Assembly: GCF_947258355.1 (NCBI RefSeq)
Contig: NZ_CAMYIC010000054.1
Location: forward strand, 1 to 59,675
DNA: 59,675 nucleotides
Reading direction: 5' to 3'
Source of the DNA: an uncultured Allomuricauda sp.
Lineage (GTDB): Bacteria > Bacteroidota > Bacteroidia > Flavobacteriales > Flavobacteriaceae
The position numbers were made by a program, and so were the translations under genes. The stretch's first letter is position 1. Every line of letters starts with the position of its first letter. A model generated the notes under the pieces. The model was not told the DNA's origin, did not search any database, and saw only the letters and a program-made list of their open reading frames with translations. Positions 1 through 8,630 of the stretch are shown here, piece by piece.

Positions 1-42
1 ATGGAAATTGAAAAATATTTTGGTTGAATCATTACAAAAAAG

Positions 43-50
43 TATTTTTG
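43..50 (+). promoter_or_regulatory. Promoter -7 box of tRNA-His
   Basis: TATTTTTG matches the Bacteroidota -7 consensus TAnnTTTG. A TTG at 20-22 lies 20 bases upstream of it, the spacing expected for the -33 element. The tRNA starts about 15 bases downstream. Confidence 0.6.
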
Positions 51-64
51 CATCCGCTTTAAAT

Positions 65-139
65 GGTGGTTGTAGCTCAGCTGGTTAGAGCGCTGGATTG
101 TGGTTCCAGAGGTCGCCGGTTCGAACCCGGTCTTCCACC
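65..139 (+). tRNA. tRNA-His (anticodon GTG)
   Basis: The cloverleaf is readable: D arm from GCTC at 75, anticodon stem CTGGA/TCCAG with loop TTGTGGT (anticodon GTG, histidine), and T arm with TTCGAAC. The extra G at 65, opposite the discriminator C at 139, is the histidine-specific G-1:C73 pair. The acceptor stem GTGGTTG/CTTCCAC has two U-U oppositions at positions 5 and 6. No CCA is encoded. A terminator hairpin follows directly, so it is probably transcribed as a single-gene unit. Confidence 0.95.
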
Positions 140-151
140 CTTGAGTTTGTT

Positions 152-183
152 AAATCCCAAGCCTTTCGGTTTGGGATTTTTTT
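152..183 (+). terminator. Terminator after tRNA-His
   Basis: AAATCCCAAGCC pairs with GGTTTGGGATTT around a TTTC loop and is followed by a run of T. Confidence 0.85.
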
Positions 184-196
184 GTTTTCAAGACAT

Positions 197-229
197 AAAA
201 AAGCCTCCATGATCATGAAGGCTTTTACT
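197..229 (-). terminator. Terminator of the M28 peptidase gene
   Basis: A near-perfect palindrome (AAAAGCCT, then CATGATCATG, then AGGCTTTT) has its T tract on the minus strand (an A run at 196-202 on the plus strand). It lies just beyond the stop of the minus-strand peptidase gene. Confidence 0.75.
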
Positions 230-248
230 TTCTTATCCGCTTAGCTTT

Positions 249-1805
249 TTAATCCGCGGCTTTATCCACGACCAATCTGCTTGGCCTGTTAGCTATTTCC
301 CAAGCTGTGTGGAAAATGAGACGGGCACGGTTCTCCAATAAATCATAATTTATCTTATCCGGTGTATCTCCCGGCCTGTGATAATCGGCATGGGTTCCAT
401 TAAAGTAAAATATGATGGGAATATTGTTCTTTGCAAAGTTGTAGTGATCACTTCTATAGTAAAAACGGTTGGGGTCGTTCTCATCATTGTACTTGTAATC
501 AAATTCAATGTTCGTGTACTTTTTGTTTACTTCTTCGGATAGATTGTGCAATTCGGTACTCAATTTATCGGAACCAATTAAATATAAATAGTTTCTAGCT
601 CCTGTATATTTAGGGTCTATTCGTCCAATCATATCAATATTAAGGTTGGCCACTGTGTTTTCCAAAGGAAATACAGGGTCGACATCGGTGTAGTACCTTG
701 ATCCCAACAATCCTTTTTCTTCCCCGGTAACGTGCAGGAATACTATGGAACGCTTGGGACCATTGCCCTCATCCGTCGCTTTTTTAAATGCTTGGGCAAT
801 CTCCAATAGTGCAACCGTTCCCGAACCATCGTCGTCCGCACCGTTGTTTATTTGTCCGTCTGCAGTAATACCAATATGGTCTAAATGGGATGAGATGACA
901 ACATACTCTTCCGGCTTTTCCGTTCCCTTTAAAAAAGCAACAACATTTTCGGAGTCTATTGCATCATTCCCTCCGGTAATATTTAGTTTAATATCGGTCG
1001 CAACTGTTTTGGGGACATCATCTTTTTCAATATCACTTTTTATGGTTTTGGCTGCCTCTTCATCCAAAATAACAAGAATTTCGTCGCTGGTATCCTTTGC
1101 CAATTGCATGCGACCGCTGTTATTGGACTTCATAAATTGGAAGTACCCCCTAAAACGCGGATAATTCTGGGTATCAAAATAAAGAACCCCACTAGCGCCC
1201 TTTTCATAGGCCAAATTAGCCTTTTTAGGCATGCCTTCTGACATATTGCTCCAATCAGATTTTTCCGTAGAACCAGAAATTACATAGTTGCCATCGGGAT
1301 TTTTGGGTTCACCTGCTTTTATAAGTACCAATTTTCCCGTTACATCAATAGTGTTGTAATCCGAATAGTTGCCCTCTTCTATGCCGTATCCCGCATACAC
1401 TATTTGGTCGTATGCACCTTGAGCGGTAGAGTAGGTTACCACATGTTTGCCCAATTCAAATACCTCATTGTTTATACTCAGATTCCCTTCCGGTACTTTT
1501 GAAACTTCCAAAGGCACTTTTTGTAAATAATCACCGTTCGATTTTGCCGGAGGAATATTCAAGGACTCATACTCGGAACTTATATATTCAACAGCTTTTT
1601 TCTGTCCCGGAGTTCCGGTCTCCCTTCCTTCGAACTCATCGGAAGCATAGGTGTACAAATGTTCTTTAAGGTCTTCTTGAGTAATGGATTCCGCATAAGG
1701 AATCGGGTCTGCCATTGGTTTTGGCTGTGGTGCTTTGGTTATCGTGTTTTGGGAAGAATTACAGGCAAACACCAGTCCCAGAACCAATAAGGATAATTTT
1801 TTCAT
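249..1805 (-). CDS. M28 family zinc metallopeptidase, lipoprotein
   Basis: A 518-residue aminopeptidase-type M28 enzyme expected to remove N-terminal residues from peptides in the periplasm or at the outer membrane. I start it at the methionine at 1805, because MKKLSLLVLGLVFAC is a lipoprotein signal with a lipobox Cys; a longer in-frame extension exists but hides the signal. A PA-like insert precedes the catalytic part. Co-catalytic metal motifs are SSHLDHIG (near residue 305), NGADDDGSG (near 323), TGEEKGLLGS (near 360) and a final RSDHYNF (near 453). It is transcribed away from the DadA-like gene and has its own promoter and terminator, so it is probably monocistronic. Confidence 0.92.
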   Translation of the reverse strand: MKKLSLLVLGLVFACNSSQNTITKAPQPKPMADPIPYAESITQEDLKEHLYTYASDEFEGRETGTPGQKKAVEYISSEYESLNIPPAKSNGDYLQKVPLEVSKVPEGNLSINNEVFELGKHVVTYSTAQGAYDQIVYAGYGIEEGNYSDYNTIDVTGKLVLIKAGEPKNPDGNYVISGSTEKSDWSNMSEGMPKKANLAYEKGASGVLYFDTQNYPRFRGYFQFMKSNNSGRMQLAKDTSDEILVILDEEAAKTIKSDIEKDDVPKTVATDIKLNITGGNDAIDSENVVAFLKGTEKPEEYVVISSHLDHIGITADGQINNGADDDGSGTVALLEIAQAFKKATDEGNGPKRSIVFLHVTGEEKGLLGSRYYTDVDPVFPLENTVANLNIDMIGRIDPKYTGARNYLYLIGSDKLSTELHNLSEEVNKKYTNIEFDYKYNDENDPNRFYYRSDHYNFAKNNIPIIFYFNGTHADYHRPGDTPDKINYDLLENRARLIFHTAWEIANRPSRLVVDKAAD

Positions 1806-1830
1806 TCGTATGTCAGTTTTCAAAATCTCC

Positions 1831-1838
1831 CAAAAATA
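1831..1838 (-). promoter_or_regulatory. Promoter -7 box of the M28 peptidase
   Basis: The minus strand reads TATTTTTG, a full TAnnTTTG match, 25 bases before the chosen ATG. This supports the shorter start at 1805. No convincing -33 TTG was seen. Confidence 0.5.
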
Positions 1839-1938
1839 GTCAAAAGTTCGGTAAAGAAATCCCAATGTGCAGATTAACATTTTCAACCCCTTTATGTATC
1901 TTGGCGCTTCTTTTATAAAATACCGTAAACTTGTATTT

Positions 1939-3195
1939 ATGGGCAAGAACAAAAGTGTGATTGTAATCGGGGGTGGAATCGTTGGACTTTCCACAGCCTA
2001 TTTTTTACAGAAAGAAGGCCACCGAGTAACCGTTTTGGACAAATCGGACATTACTTCGGGAGCTTCGTTTGTAAATGCTGGGTACCTTACCCCGAGCCAT
2101 ATTGTTTCTTTGGCTTCGCCCGGTATGATCACACAGGGATTAAAATATATGTTTAATTCTTCCAGTCCGTTTTATATGAAGCCGAGATTGGACCTTGATT
2201 TTATGAAATGGGCATGGTATTTTAAAAAATCATCTACCAAAACTAAGGTAAAGCAATCCATGCCTGTTATCTCTGAAATCAATCTTTTGAGCAGGGAGCT
2301 GTTCGAAGGAATAAAAACTTCGGGCGACTTAGGGAACTTCGAAATAGGGGAGCAGGGTCTAATGATGGTTTACCAAACCGAGAAAGCACGGGACCACGAA
2401 ATGGAGGTGGTGAAAATTGGAGCCAAAATGGGTCTAGTGGGTAAACATTTGTCCAAAGAGGCCTTAAAAAAAATCGAGCCCAATGTGGATTTCAATGCCA
2501 AAGGCGCCATACTTTGGGAATGTGACAGACATACCACACCACCGCTCGTTATGAGAAGAATGGTTGAACATTTGGAAAAGGTTGGTGTGGACATTCATAA
2601 GAATGAAGCAGTAATGGATATAACTGTCTCAGGAGGAAAGATAACCGAGGTAAAAACAGAAGAAGCCACTTACAAAGCGGACGAAGTTGTTTTCGCAGCC
2701 GGTTCATGGACTTCGGGTTTGTCCAAAAAATTGGGCATGAAATTGCCATTGCAAGCAGGAAAGGGGTATCGAATAGATGTCGAGGAACCTACCAACATAA
2801 CCATGCCCACAATTCTAATGGAAAAAAAAATTGCCGTTACCCCAATGGAGGGGTTTACCCGTTTTGCTGGAACCATGGAGTTTTCAGGAATAAACCATAC
2901 TATCCGAAAGGAAAGGGTAGGAGCCATTGCAAAGGGAGTGGAGGACTACTACAAGGGATTTAGAATATCCGAAGCGGACAAAAACAATGCAAAATGTGGA
3001 CTTCGCCCTGTATCGCCGGATGGTCTGCCCTACATTGGCAGGCCTAAAAACATCCATAATCTAACTATAGCTGCTGGACATGCCATGATGGGATGGAGCA
3101 TGGGGCCTGCAACCGGTAAATTGGTCACAGAACTTATCTCTGGCGATAAACTTTCCATGTCCATATCACCATTTGATCCCGAACGTAAATTTTAA
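1939..3195 (+). CDS. FAD-dependent D-amino-acid dehydrogenase-like oxidoreductase
   Basis: A 418-residue DAO-family flavoprotein. The ADP-binding motif IGGGIVGLSTAYFL follows the N-terminus (residues 10-23) and the acidic end of the second strand is VLDKSD. The C-terminal FAD motif is GLRPVSPDGLPYIGRP followed by GHAMMGWSMGPATGK. This is the arrangement of DadA-type enzymes, which oxidise D-amino acids and pass electrons to the quinone pool. Some family members act on D-hydroxyproline; the substrate cannot be told here and no epimerase is adjacent. The start at 1939 begins directly with the Rossmann strand. A box close to consensus (TAAACTTG) lies about 6 bases upstream, suggesting a nearly leaderless mRNA. 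Confidence 0.88.
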   Translation: MGKNKSVIVIGGGIVGLSTAYFLQKEGHRVTVLDKSDITSGASFVNAGYLTPSHIVSLASPGMITQGLKYMFNSSSPFYMKPRLDLDFMKWAWYFKKSSTKTKVKQSMPVISEINLLSRELFEGIKTSGDLGNFEIGEQGLMMVYQTEKARDHEMEVVKIGAKMGLVGKHLSKEALKKIEPNVDFNAKGAILWECDRHTTPPLVMRRMVEHLEKVGVDIHKNEAVMDITVSGGKITEVKTEEATYKADEVVFAAGSWTSGLSKKLGMKLPLQAGKGYRIDVEEPTNITMPTILMEKKIAVTPMEGFTRFAGTMEFSGINHTIRKERVGAIAKGVEDYYKGFRISEADKNNAKCGLRPVSPDGLPYIGRPKNIHNLTIAAGHAMMGWSMGPATGKLVTELISGDKLSMSISPFDPERKF

Positions 3196-3272
3196 GTGAC
3201 TTCTTGTCGATTATGGCAGGATATATGCTGTTTAGATTTTTCAGTTGCGTTTTTAACAACTAATTTTACAGC

Positions 3273-4199
3273 ATGAAAAAACACTATACCATTTTACTAC
3301 TTTTTTCATTCTTCCATATTGTTGGAATGTGGTCACAAGAGTTTCAAATATTCACTGTTGAGGATTTTGATCTTAAAGGAGAGGTTAAATCATGCCTTGT
3401 GACTACCGATTATGGCAAGGAATTATTTGAATTTGATAGGGAGGGCGTTTTAACCAAGACCGTGACCCAATACAACGATACGGACCAAGACATTACATAT
3501 TATAAATACAATGACGGCGAATTGGTGGAAAAACGCATGGAAAGCTACAAGAACAATGTGCTGGATGAGTCTACTTCCATGGCCAATTTTTATGAAATAG
3601 ATACGGTTCCCAACAGAAAAGTTATTGAAAAGATTATCTCTTACGACAAACAATTCTTGGAGCAAGAACAATATCATTACGATGACGACGGTAAATTGAT
3701 TCGGGTTGTTTCATCCAACGGGGAAGGCGTTGATGAAACCACTTTGGACTATTCCCAGGTGAAAAATGAACTTACGGTCAGCACCTTTACCAATGGAATT
3801 TTGCAAAAAGCGGTTAGAACATCCACCAAAAATGGACCAAATGGTGCCCAAGAGGTAATTTTGACCAAAGAATATATTGATGGAGAACCCAATACCGCTT
3901 TGGAAGAGGTTTTTAACAGCGATGGCAAGTTGGTCACAAGTGAAGATTTCCTGTATGAATTGGCAGAGAAAGAATTTGTATCGCAGAAAAAAAGGTTTTA
4001 TTACTATTCCGAGGGTGTTTTGAGCAAAGTGGTCAAGAAAACGGTAAATACGGAATCAACGGACAAATATATATTTCAATTTGATAGTCATGAGCCCAGT
4101 AATTGGGTCAAACAAATTGTTACCCCGGGTAATACCTACATTACCAGAACTATTAAATATTACGAAGAAGAAAAACCCGAGGAAGAAACTTCCAATTAG
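3273..4199 (+). CDS. Exported protein of unknown function with YD-like repeats
   Basis: A 308-residue protein with a clear signal peptide (MKKHYTILLLFSFF, cleavage probably after GMWSQ). The mature part is rich in short beta-strand units of the type YxYNDGEL, YHYDDDGKLIRV and FNSDGKLV, recalling the YD/RHS-like repeats of Bacteroidota surface proteins. I see no enzymatic motif. It ends five bases from the convergent esterase gene. Function unknown. Confidence 0.75.
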   Translation: MKKHYTILLLFSFFHIVGMWSQEFQIFTVEDFDLKGEVKSCLVTTDYGKELFEFDREGVLTKTVTQYNDTDQDITYYKYNDGELVEKRMESYKNNVLDESTSMANFYEIDTVPNRKVIEKIISYDKQFLEQEQYHYDDDGKLIRVVSSNGEGVDETTLDYSQVKNELTVSTFTNGILQKAVRTSTKNGPNGAQEVILTKEYIDGEPNTALEEVFNSDGKLVTSEDFLYELAEKEFVSQKKRFYYYSEGVLSKVVKKTVNTESTDKYIFQFDSHEPSNWVKQIVTPGNTYITRTIKYYEEEKPEEETSN

Positions 4200-4204
4200 G
4201 GAAA

Positions 4205-4849
4205 CTAAATCAAGCTCAATATAATTTCGGGCTTTACCTCGTGCCCGCCCTTAAAAGTGATGGTTTCCGCCTTCCCTTTAAACAAGTTGTCAATTTTCAC
4301 CTTTTCATCCTTCAATCGTTCAGGTGTCAAAAATTCATCTTGGTCGCCGTATATTATTTTTATTTTGGTGGATGATTGGGTTAAAAAATCAAAATCTTTT
4401 GCCGTTAATTCATTGGGAATTCCACCTGCATAGAATGCCACCAGTTTACAATTGGCCTTTTTGTTGGCCAACCATCGGGTGGCAACAGAGACTCCTTGCG
4501 AAAATCCAAAAACCATAAGATTGATATTTTCCGGAAGGTTTTCAGCATCTAGTACCGCATCAATATAATTGAGTACATTTTTTACTTCTGTCGCCGTATT
4601 TTCTTTGGTGAGCCAGCTGGCACCAACATATTTGTATTCGTTCTTTAAATAATATTTGGATGGGGCCTGTGGAACTATAATATAGTTTTCCTCGGAATTC
4701 AGGCCATTGAAATATTTTACGAAGTAGCGACTCAAATACCCAATTCCATGAAAAACCAACCATACATTTTTGGTTTTTGAGGTTAATTCGTTCTGAGTCA
4801 GGTATGTATTTTCGGTAGTGTACGAAACAGTCTTCTCTGTATTGGACAT
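4205..4849 (-). CDS. Alpha/beta-hydrolase, phospholipase/carboxylesterase type
   Basis: A 214-residue cytosolic serine esterase; no signal peptide. The oxyanion segment VFHGIG is at residues 32-37 and the nucleophile elbow GFSQG puts the catalytic serine at 117. The acid is in IYGDQDEF and the histidine in KGGHEV near the C-terminus. Length and order match the YpfH/carboxylesterase-2 family, which hydrolyses short acyl esters. It is divergent from the menaquinone locus and convergent with the upstream exported protein. The substrate is unknown. Confidence 0.88.
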   Translation of the reverse strand: MSNTEKTVSYTTENTYLTQNELTSKTKNVWLVFHGIGYLSRYFVKYFNGLNSEENYIIVPQAPSKYYLKNEYKYVGASWLTKENTATEVKNVLNYIDAVLDAENLPENINLMVFGFSQGVSVATRWLANKKANCKLVAFYAGGIPNELTAKDFDFLTQSSTKIKIIYGDQDEFLTPERLKDEKVKIDNLFKGKAETITFKGGHEVKPEIILSLI

Positions 4850-4909
4850 GTTTAAATCGCGGATTTAGATATTGGCAAAGCTTTGTGTAATTTTACAAAA
4901 AATAGAAGG

Positions 4910-5332
4910 ATGAACGAGCATAAAGAGAAGATTCTGTCCGTTTGCAATGAAATTCGCAAGGACACCTTAATGGAGACATTGGACATTACTTATATTGATG
5001 TAGGCGAAAATTTTCTCCTGGCCAAAATGCCCGTCACACCAAAAGTTCATCAACCTGATGGGGTACTTCATGGGGGAGCATCGGTGGCTCTTGCCGAAAG
5101 TGTGGGGAGTGCGGCATCCTACATTTTCTTGGACGGACAAAAGTTTTTTGTACGTGGTATCGAAATAGCGGCCAACCATGTTCGCTCTATCAAGGAAGGT
5201 TTTGTGTTTGCCAAAGCATCCATTCTCCACAAGGGACGAACTACCCAGCTCTGGGAGATAAAAATCACAGATGAAGAAGGGAACTTGATTTCCAATTGTA
5301 AACTCACTACCATTGCGCTACCTAGAAACTAA
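4910..5332 (+). CDS. menI: Hotdog thioesterase, probable DHNA-CoA thioesterase
   Basis: A 140-residue PaaI/YdiI-type hotdog thioesterase. The signature HGGASVALAES covers residues 54-64, with the glutamate at 63 as the likely catalytic base. The E. coli relative YdiI/MenI hydrolyses 1,4-dihydroxy-2-naphthoyl-CoA. The start at 4910 gives the family N-terminus; an upstream in-frame methionine would add nine unconserved residues. The gene overlaps the start of the isochorismate synthase gene by 20 bases and heads the menaquinone genes, so I infer the MenI role from motif plus context. Confidence 0.82.
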   Translation: MNEHKEKILSVCNEIRKDTLMETLDITYIDVGENFLLAKMPVTPKVHQPDGVLHGGASVALAESVGSAASYIFLDGQKFFVRGIEIAANHVRSIKEGFVFAKASILHKGRTTQLWEIKITDEEGNLISNCKLTTIALPRN

Positions 5333-6374
5333 AGAATTCCAGGAGTTATTGGAAAGGGCACAATCCTGTTTGGAAGATGGCTTGCCCTTTGCTATCTACC
5401 GAAATCCAAACAAAACCGATGTTGTTGGAGTTTTTCAGTCCGACAACGCACTCCATCATTCAAAAGACTTTACTGAAAAAGGTTTTGTTTTTGCCCCTTT
5501 CAGTTTCGATGACAAGGTGGTACTGATTCAGCCAGATGAGGTATGGAAATCAGTGTTTCATCCCATAAAACCACAAAGCGAAAAAGCGATTTCTTTAAAC
5601 GAATCCCAAAAAGATGCACACATTCAATTGGTGGAAAAAGGCATCAAGGAAATTAAAAAAGGAAGGCTTCAAAAAGTAGTGCTTTCCAGAAAAATCAAGG
5701 TTAAGGTTACACAGTCGCCAGTCGCCATTTTCAAAACACTTTTGAATAGATATCCGAACGCCTTCGGTTATTTGTTTCATCATCCTAAAGTTGGGACTTG
5801 GTGTGGAGCAACACCTGAAACTTTGGTGAAAGTGAAAAACAATGAATTACAGACCATGTCCTTGGCGGCGACTTTGCCTTACGTCGAAGATGAGGATCCA
5901 AAATGGGGGGATAAGGAAATCGAAGAGCAACAAATGGTTTCCGAATATATTGGAGATAAATTGGCACATACCATGGAACGTTTGGAGATTGATGACCCGG
6001 AATCCGTGAGGGCTGGTAACCTATGGCACTTACGCTCCGAGGTACGCGGTACCATGTTGTCCAACCTAAAGGTTGGGGAAGTAATTAAGGCCTTGCACCC
6101 AACCCCGGCAGTTTGCGGTATTCCAACAGATGAGGCAGCACAATTTATTCAGGCCAACGAAAATTACAACAGGACGTTCTACACAGGTTTTTTAGGTGAA
6201 TTGAATTTGAAGAGCCAAGGGGAACTGTCTCTGTTCGTAAACTTGAGATGTATGGAATTGGAAGAAGATAAAGCTTTCATTTTTGTCGGTGGTGGCATCA
6301 CACAGGCATCGAATCCCGAGAGCGAATGGATTGAGACCCAAAACAAAAGCAAAACCATGTTGGGGCTCTTGTAA
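5313..6374 (+). CDS. menF: Isochorismate synthase
   Basis: A 353-residue chorismate-binding enzyme that converts chorismate to isochorismate, the first menaquinone step. Visible family motifs are GTWCGATPETL, HLRSEVRG, HPTPAVCGIP, GFLGEL and the C-terminal FVGGGI with ESEWIET. No ATG is available before the conserved region; the frame opens with TTG at 5313, inside menI. A second TTG about 12 codons later is possible. The overlap implies translational coupling with menI, and menD follows after 55 bases. Confidence 0.92.
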   Translation: MRYLETKEFQELLERAQSCLEDGLPFAIYRNPNKTDVVGVFQSDNALHHSKDFTEKGFVFAPFSFDDKVVLIQPDEVWKSVFHPIKPQSEKAISLNESQKDAHIQLVEKGIKEIKKGRLQKVVLSRKIKVKVTQSPVAIFKTLLNRYPNAFGYLFHHPKVGTWCGATPETLVKVKNNELQTMSLAATLPYVEDEDPKWGDKEIEEQQMVSEYIGDKLAHTMERLEIDDPESVRAGNLWHLRSEVRGTMLSNLKVGEVIKALHPTPAVCGIPTDEAAQFIQANENYNRTFYTGFLGELNLKSQGELSLFVNLRCMELEEDKAFIFVGGGITQASNPESEWIETQNKSKTMLGLL

Positions 6375-6415
6375 ATTGATGTTTCACATTGTGTCAATTT
6401 ACCATCCATATAATG

Positions 6416-6423
6416 TATTTTTG
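6416..6423 (+). promoter_or_regulatory. Promoter -7 box of menD
   Basis: TATTTTTG ends six bases before the menD ATG, so a transcript started here would carry almost no leader. menD can also be read from upstream. Confidence 0.5.
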
Positions 6424-6429
6424 TAGTCC

Positions 6430-8172
6430 ATGAAGTACTCAGATATACCTTCTGCACAAACTTTGGTTTTGTATTTTAAATCGAGGGGCGTTAAAAATAT
6501 AGTTATCTCACCAGGGTCCAGAAATGCGCCTTTGACCATCAGTTTTACCAAGAACTCCTTTTTTAACTGTTTTAGCATTGTAGATGAACGATGTGCTGCT
6601 TTTTTTGCCATGGGAATGGCGCAACATTTACAAGAGCCAGTTGCCGTGCTTTGTTCATCCGGTAGTGCCATGTTGAATTTTTATCCCGCAGTAGCTGAGG
6701 CTTTTTACAGCGATATTCCTCTTATAGTGATTTCTGCGGATAGGCCCAGCTATCGAATTGACATCGGAGACGGACAGACCATTAGACAAGAAAATGTATT
6801 GGAAAAACATATTGGCTATTCAGCGAATCTGAAGCAAGACGTATCGCATGCGACACAAACCATTTCAAAATATGGTAAATCGTTATTGAACGAAAGCCAA
6901 GAAGAAATACAGTCACATAACGAAAATGAAATCGGGAAAGCACTTTCAGTGGCTTTTGATGAAAAGTATCCTGTCCATATCAATGTGCCGTTTGAAGAGC
7001 CTTTGTATGGCAGGGTAGAGGCACCTACGGTAAAAATTCAAGGTACAGGAAAAAGCCTAAACAAAGATTCATTGGGCGAGGTGAGCTGGACCGAATTGTC
7101 GAAGATTTGGCAAAACAGTCCGCGAAAAATGGTTTTGGTAGGTGTTAATCACCCAAAAGCGGTTGATGAAGAGGTACTGGAGATTTTGGCCAACGACCCA
7201 AACACCGTTTTGTTTACCGAGACCACTTCAAATTTGCACCATCCTGAGTTTTTTGAGAGTATTGATAGTATTATAGCACCGATTGAAAAGTCCAAACAAA
7301 AGGAAAAGCTTTTTAATGCTTTGCAGCCCGAACTTTTGGTGACCTTTGGAGGACTGATCGTATCAAAAAAAATAAAGGCCTTCTTAAGGAAATATAAACC
7401 CAAGCAGCATTGGCATATTGATCCCAAGAAAGCTAATGATACTTTTTATTGTCTAACGAAACATATCAAAACCAATCCCAATCGTTTTTTTAAGGAAGTT
7501 TTTTCCGAAAAAATTGAGGACAACAGTGATTACAAGATATTTTGGGAGGGTAAAAAAGAAGAATATGAGCTAAAGCGTAAAGCCTATCTGAAAGAAATCC
7601 CATTTTCGGATTTTATCGCGTTTGATCATATCATTAAAAATATACCCAAAGGATATCAGGTACATTTGGCCAATAGTTCTACAGTAAGGTATGCCCAACT
7701 TTTTCAAATGGATGAGTCATTGAAAGTCTTTTGCAATCGAGGCACAAGCGGAATCGATGGTTCTACATCAACTGCAGTTGGCAGCTCTATCCATGGCGAG
7801 GAACCGACCTTATTGCTAACAGGTGACCTAAGTTTCTTTTATGATAGTAATGCGTTATGGAACAAATATATACGTCCGGATTTCAGGGTGGTTCTCATCA
7901 ATAATTCAGGCGGTGGAATTTTTAGGATTTTACCAGGTAAAGAAGACACTGAAGAATTCGAGACCTTTTTTGAGACCTGTCACCACCTGTCGTCAAAACA
8001 CTTGGCCGACATGTATGGATTTGAACATATTTCCGTGGAAAATGAAAATGAATTGGAAGATGCCTTCCAAGAATTCTATTCAAAATCGAAAAAACCGAAA
8101 ATACTGGAAGTCGCCACACCACGGGTTTTGAACAATAAAATTTTGCTTGGGTACTTCGATTTCATATCTTAG
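6430..8172 (+). CDS. menD: SEPHCHC synthase (2-succinyl-5-enolpyruvyl-6-hydroxy-3-cyclohexene-1-carboxylate synthase)
   Basis: A 580-residue thiamine-diphosphate enzyme that joins 2-oxoglutarate-derived succinic semialdehyde to isochorismate. The N-terminal domain has ISPGSRNAPL and SSGSAMLN; the C-terminal ThDP/Mg site is GDLSFFYDSNALWN ending in NNSGGGIF. The order and length are those of full MenD. It lies between isochorismate synthase and a DUF2853 gene on the same strand. Confidence 0.95.
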   Translation: MKYSDIPSAQTLVLYFKSRGVKNIVISPGSRNAPLTISFTKNSFFNCFSIVDERCAAFFAMGMAQHLQEPVAVLCSSGSAMLNFYPAVAEAFYSDIPLIVISADRPSYRIDIGDGQTIRQENVLEKHIGYSANLKQDVSHATQTISKYGKSLLNESQEEIQSHNENEIGKALSVAFDEKYPVHINVPFEEPLYGRVEAPTVKIQGTGKSLNKDSLGEVSWTELSKIWQNSPRKMVLVGVNHPKAVDEEVLEILANDPNTVLFTETTSNLHHPEFFESIDSIIAPIEKSKQKEKLFNALQPELLVTFGGLIVSKKIKAFLRKYKPKQHWHIDPKKANDTFYCLTKHIKTNPNRFFKEVFSEKIEDNSDYKIFWEGKKEEYELKRKAYLKEIPFSDFIAFDHIIKNIPKGYQVHLANSSTVRYAQLFQMDESLKVFCNRGTSGIDGSTSTAVGSSIHGEEPTLLLTGDLSFFYDSNALWNKYIRPDFRVVLINNSGGGIFRILPGKEDTEEFETFFETCHHLSSKHLADMYGFEHISVENENELEDAFQEFYSKSKKPKILEVATPRVLNNKILLGYFDFIS

Positions 8173-8210
8173 AAGCCTAGCTATAAATTCAATAAGAACA
8201 CTAACACATT

Positions 8211-8552
8211 ATGAGCAAAAGAGACGAACTAATAGAAAAGTACGCAGAGGACATCAAAAGCAAATTTGGAGAAACTCCGGATATGGACTTACTTACAAAA
8301 GTCGCTATTGGATTGGGCCCTGCAATCTACAATTTGGATGCATCCAAAGTTTCCGGATCTGATGAAAAAGAATTGGAAACGGTGAAAAATAATTTCTTGA
8401 TAAAAAAATTGGGGTTAGCGGAAACACCGGCCTTAATGGAATCCATCAATAGCGTTATCGATGCATACGGAAAGTCTGAGAAGAATAAGCACCGTGCAGT
8501 GATCTACTATATGTTGACCAAGCACTTTGGAAAAGAATCGGTTTACAATTAA
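8211..8552 (+). CDS. DUF2853 family protein
   Basis: A 113-residue helical, soluble, charged protein (MSKRDELIEKYAED at the start, YYMLTKHFGKES near the end) typical of the DUF2853 family, which often sits next to menaquinone genes in Flavobacteriia. No catalytic motif is apparent and no function is established. A terminator hairpin follows at once, so it closes the first menaquinone transcription unit. Confidence 0.8.
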   Translation: MSKRDELIEKYAEDIKSKFGETPDMDLLTKVAIGLGPAIYNLDASKVSGSDEKELETVKNNFLIKKLGLAETPALMESINSVIDAYGKSEKNKHRAVIYYMLTKHFGKESVYN

Positions 8553-8571
8553 GATTACGATCATTTTAAGG

Positions 8572-8600
8572 AAGCTGTCCAAAATTGGGCAGCTTTTTTT
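8572..8600 (+). terminator. Terminator after the DUF2853 gene
   Basis: AAGCTGTCC pairs with GGGCAGCTT (one G-U pair) around AAAATT and is followed by seven T. Confidence 0.85.
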
Positions 8601-8618
8601 ATACCCATAATTTACAGC

Positions 8619-8626
8619 TACCTTTG
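8619..8626 (+). promoter_or_regulatory. Promoter -7 box of the CvfB-like gene
   Basis: TACCTTTG is a full TAnnTTTG match and ends only four bases before the ATG at 8631, predicting a leaderless mRNA. Confidence 0.6.
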
Positions 8627-8630
8627 ACGA

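Noticed and set aside
1806..1994. Longer N-terminus for the M28 peptidase
   Set aside because: It would hide a clear lipoprotein signal, overlap the divergent DadA-like gene and extend beyond the -7 box at 1831-1838.
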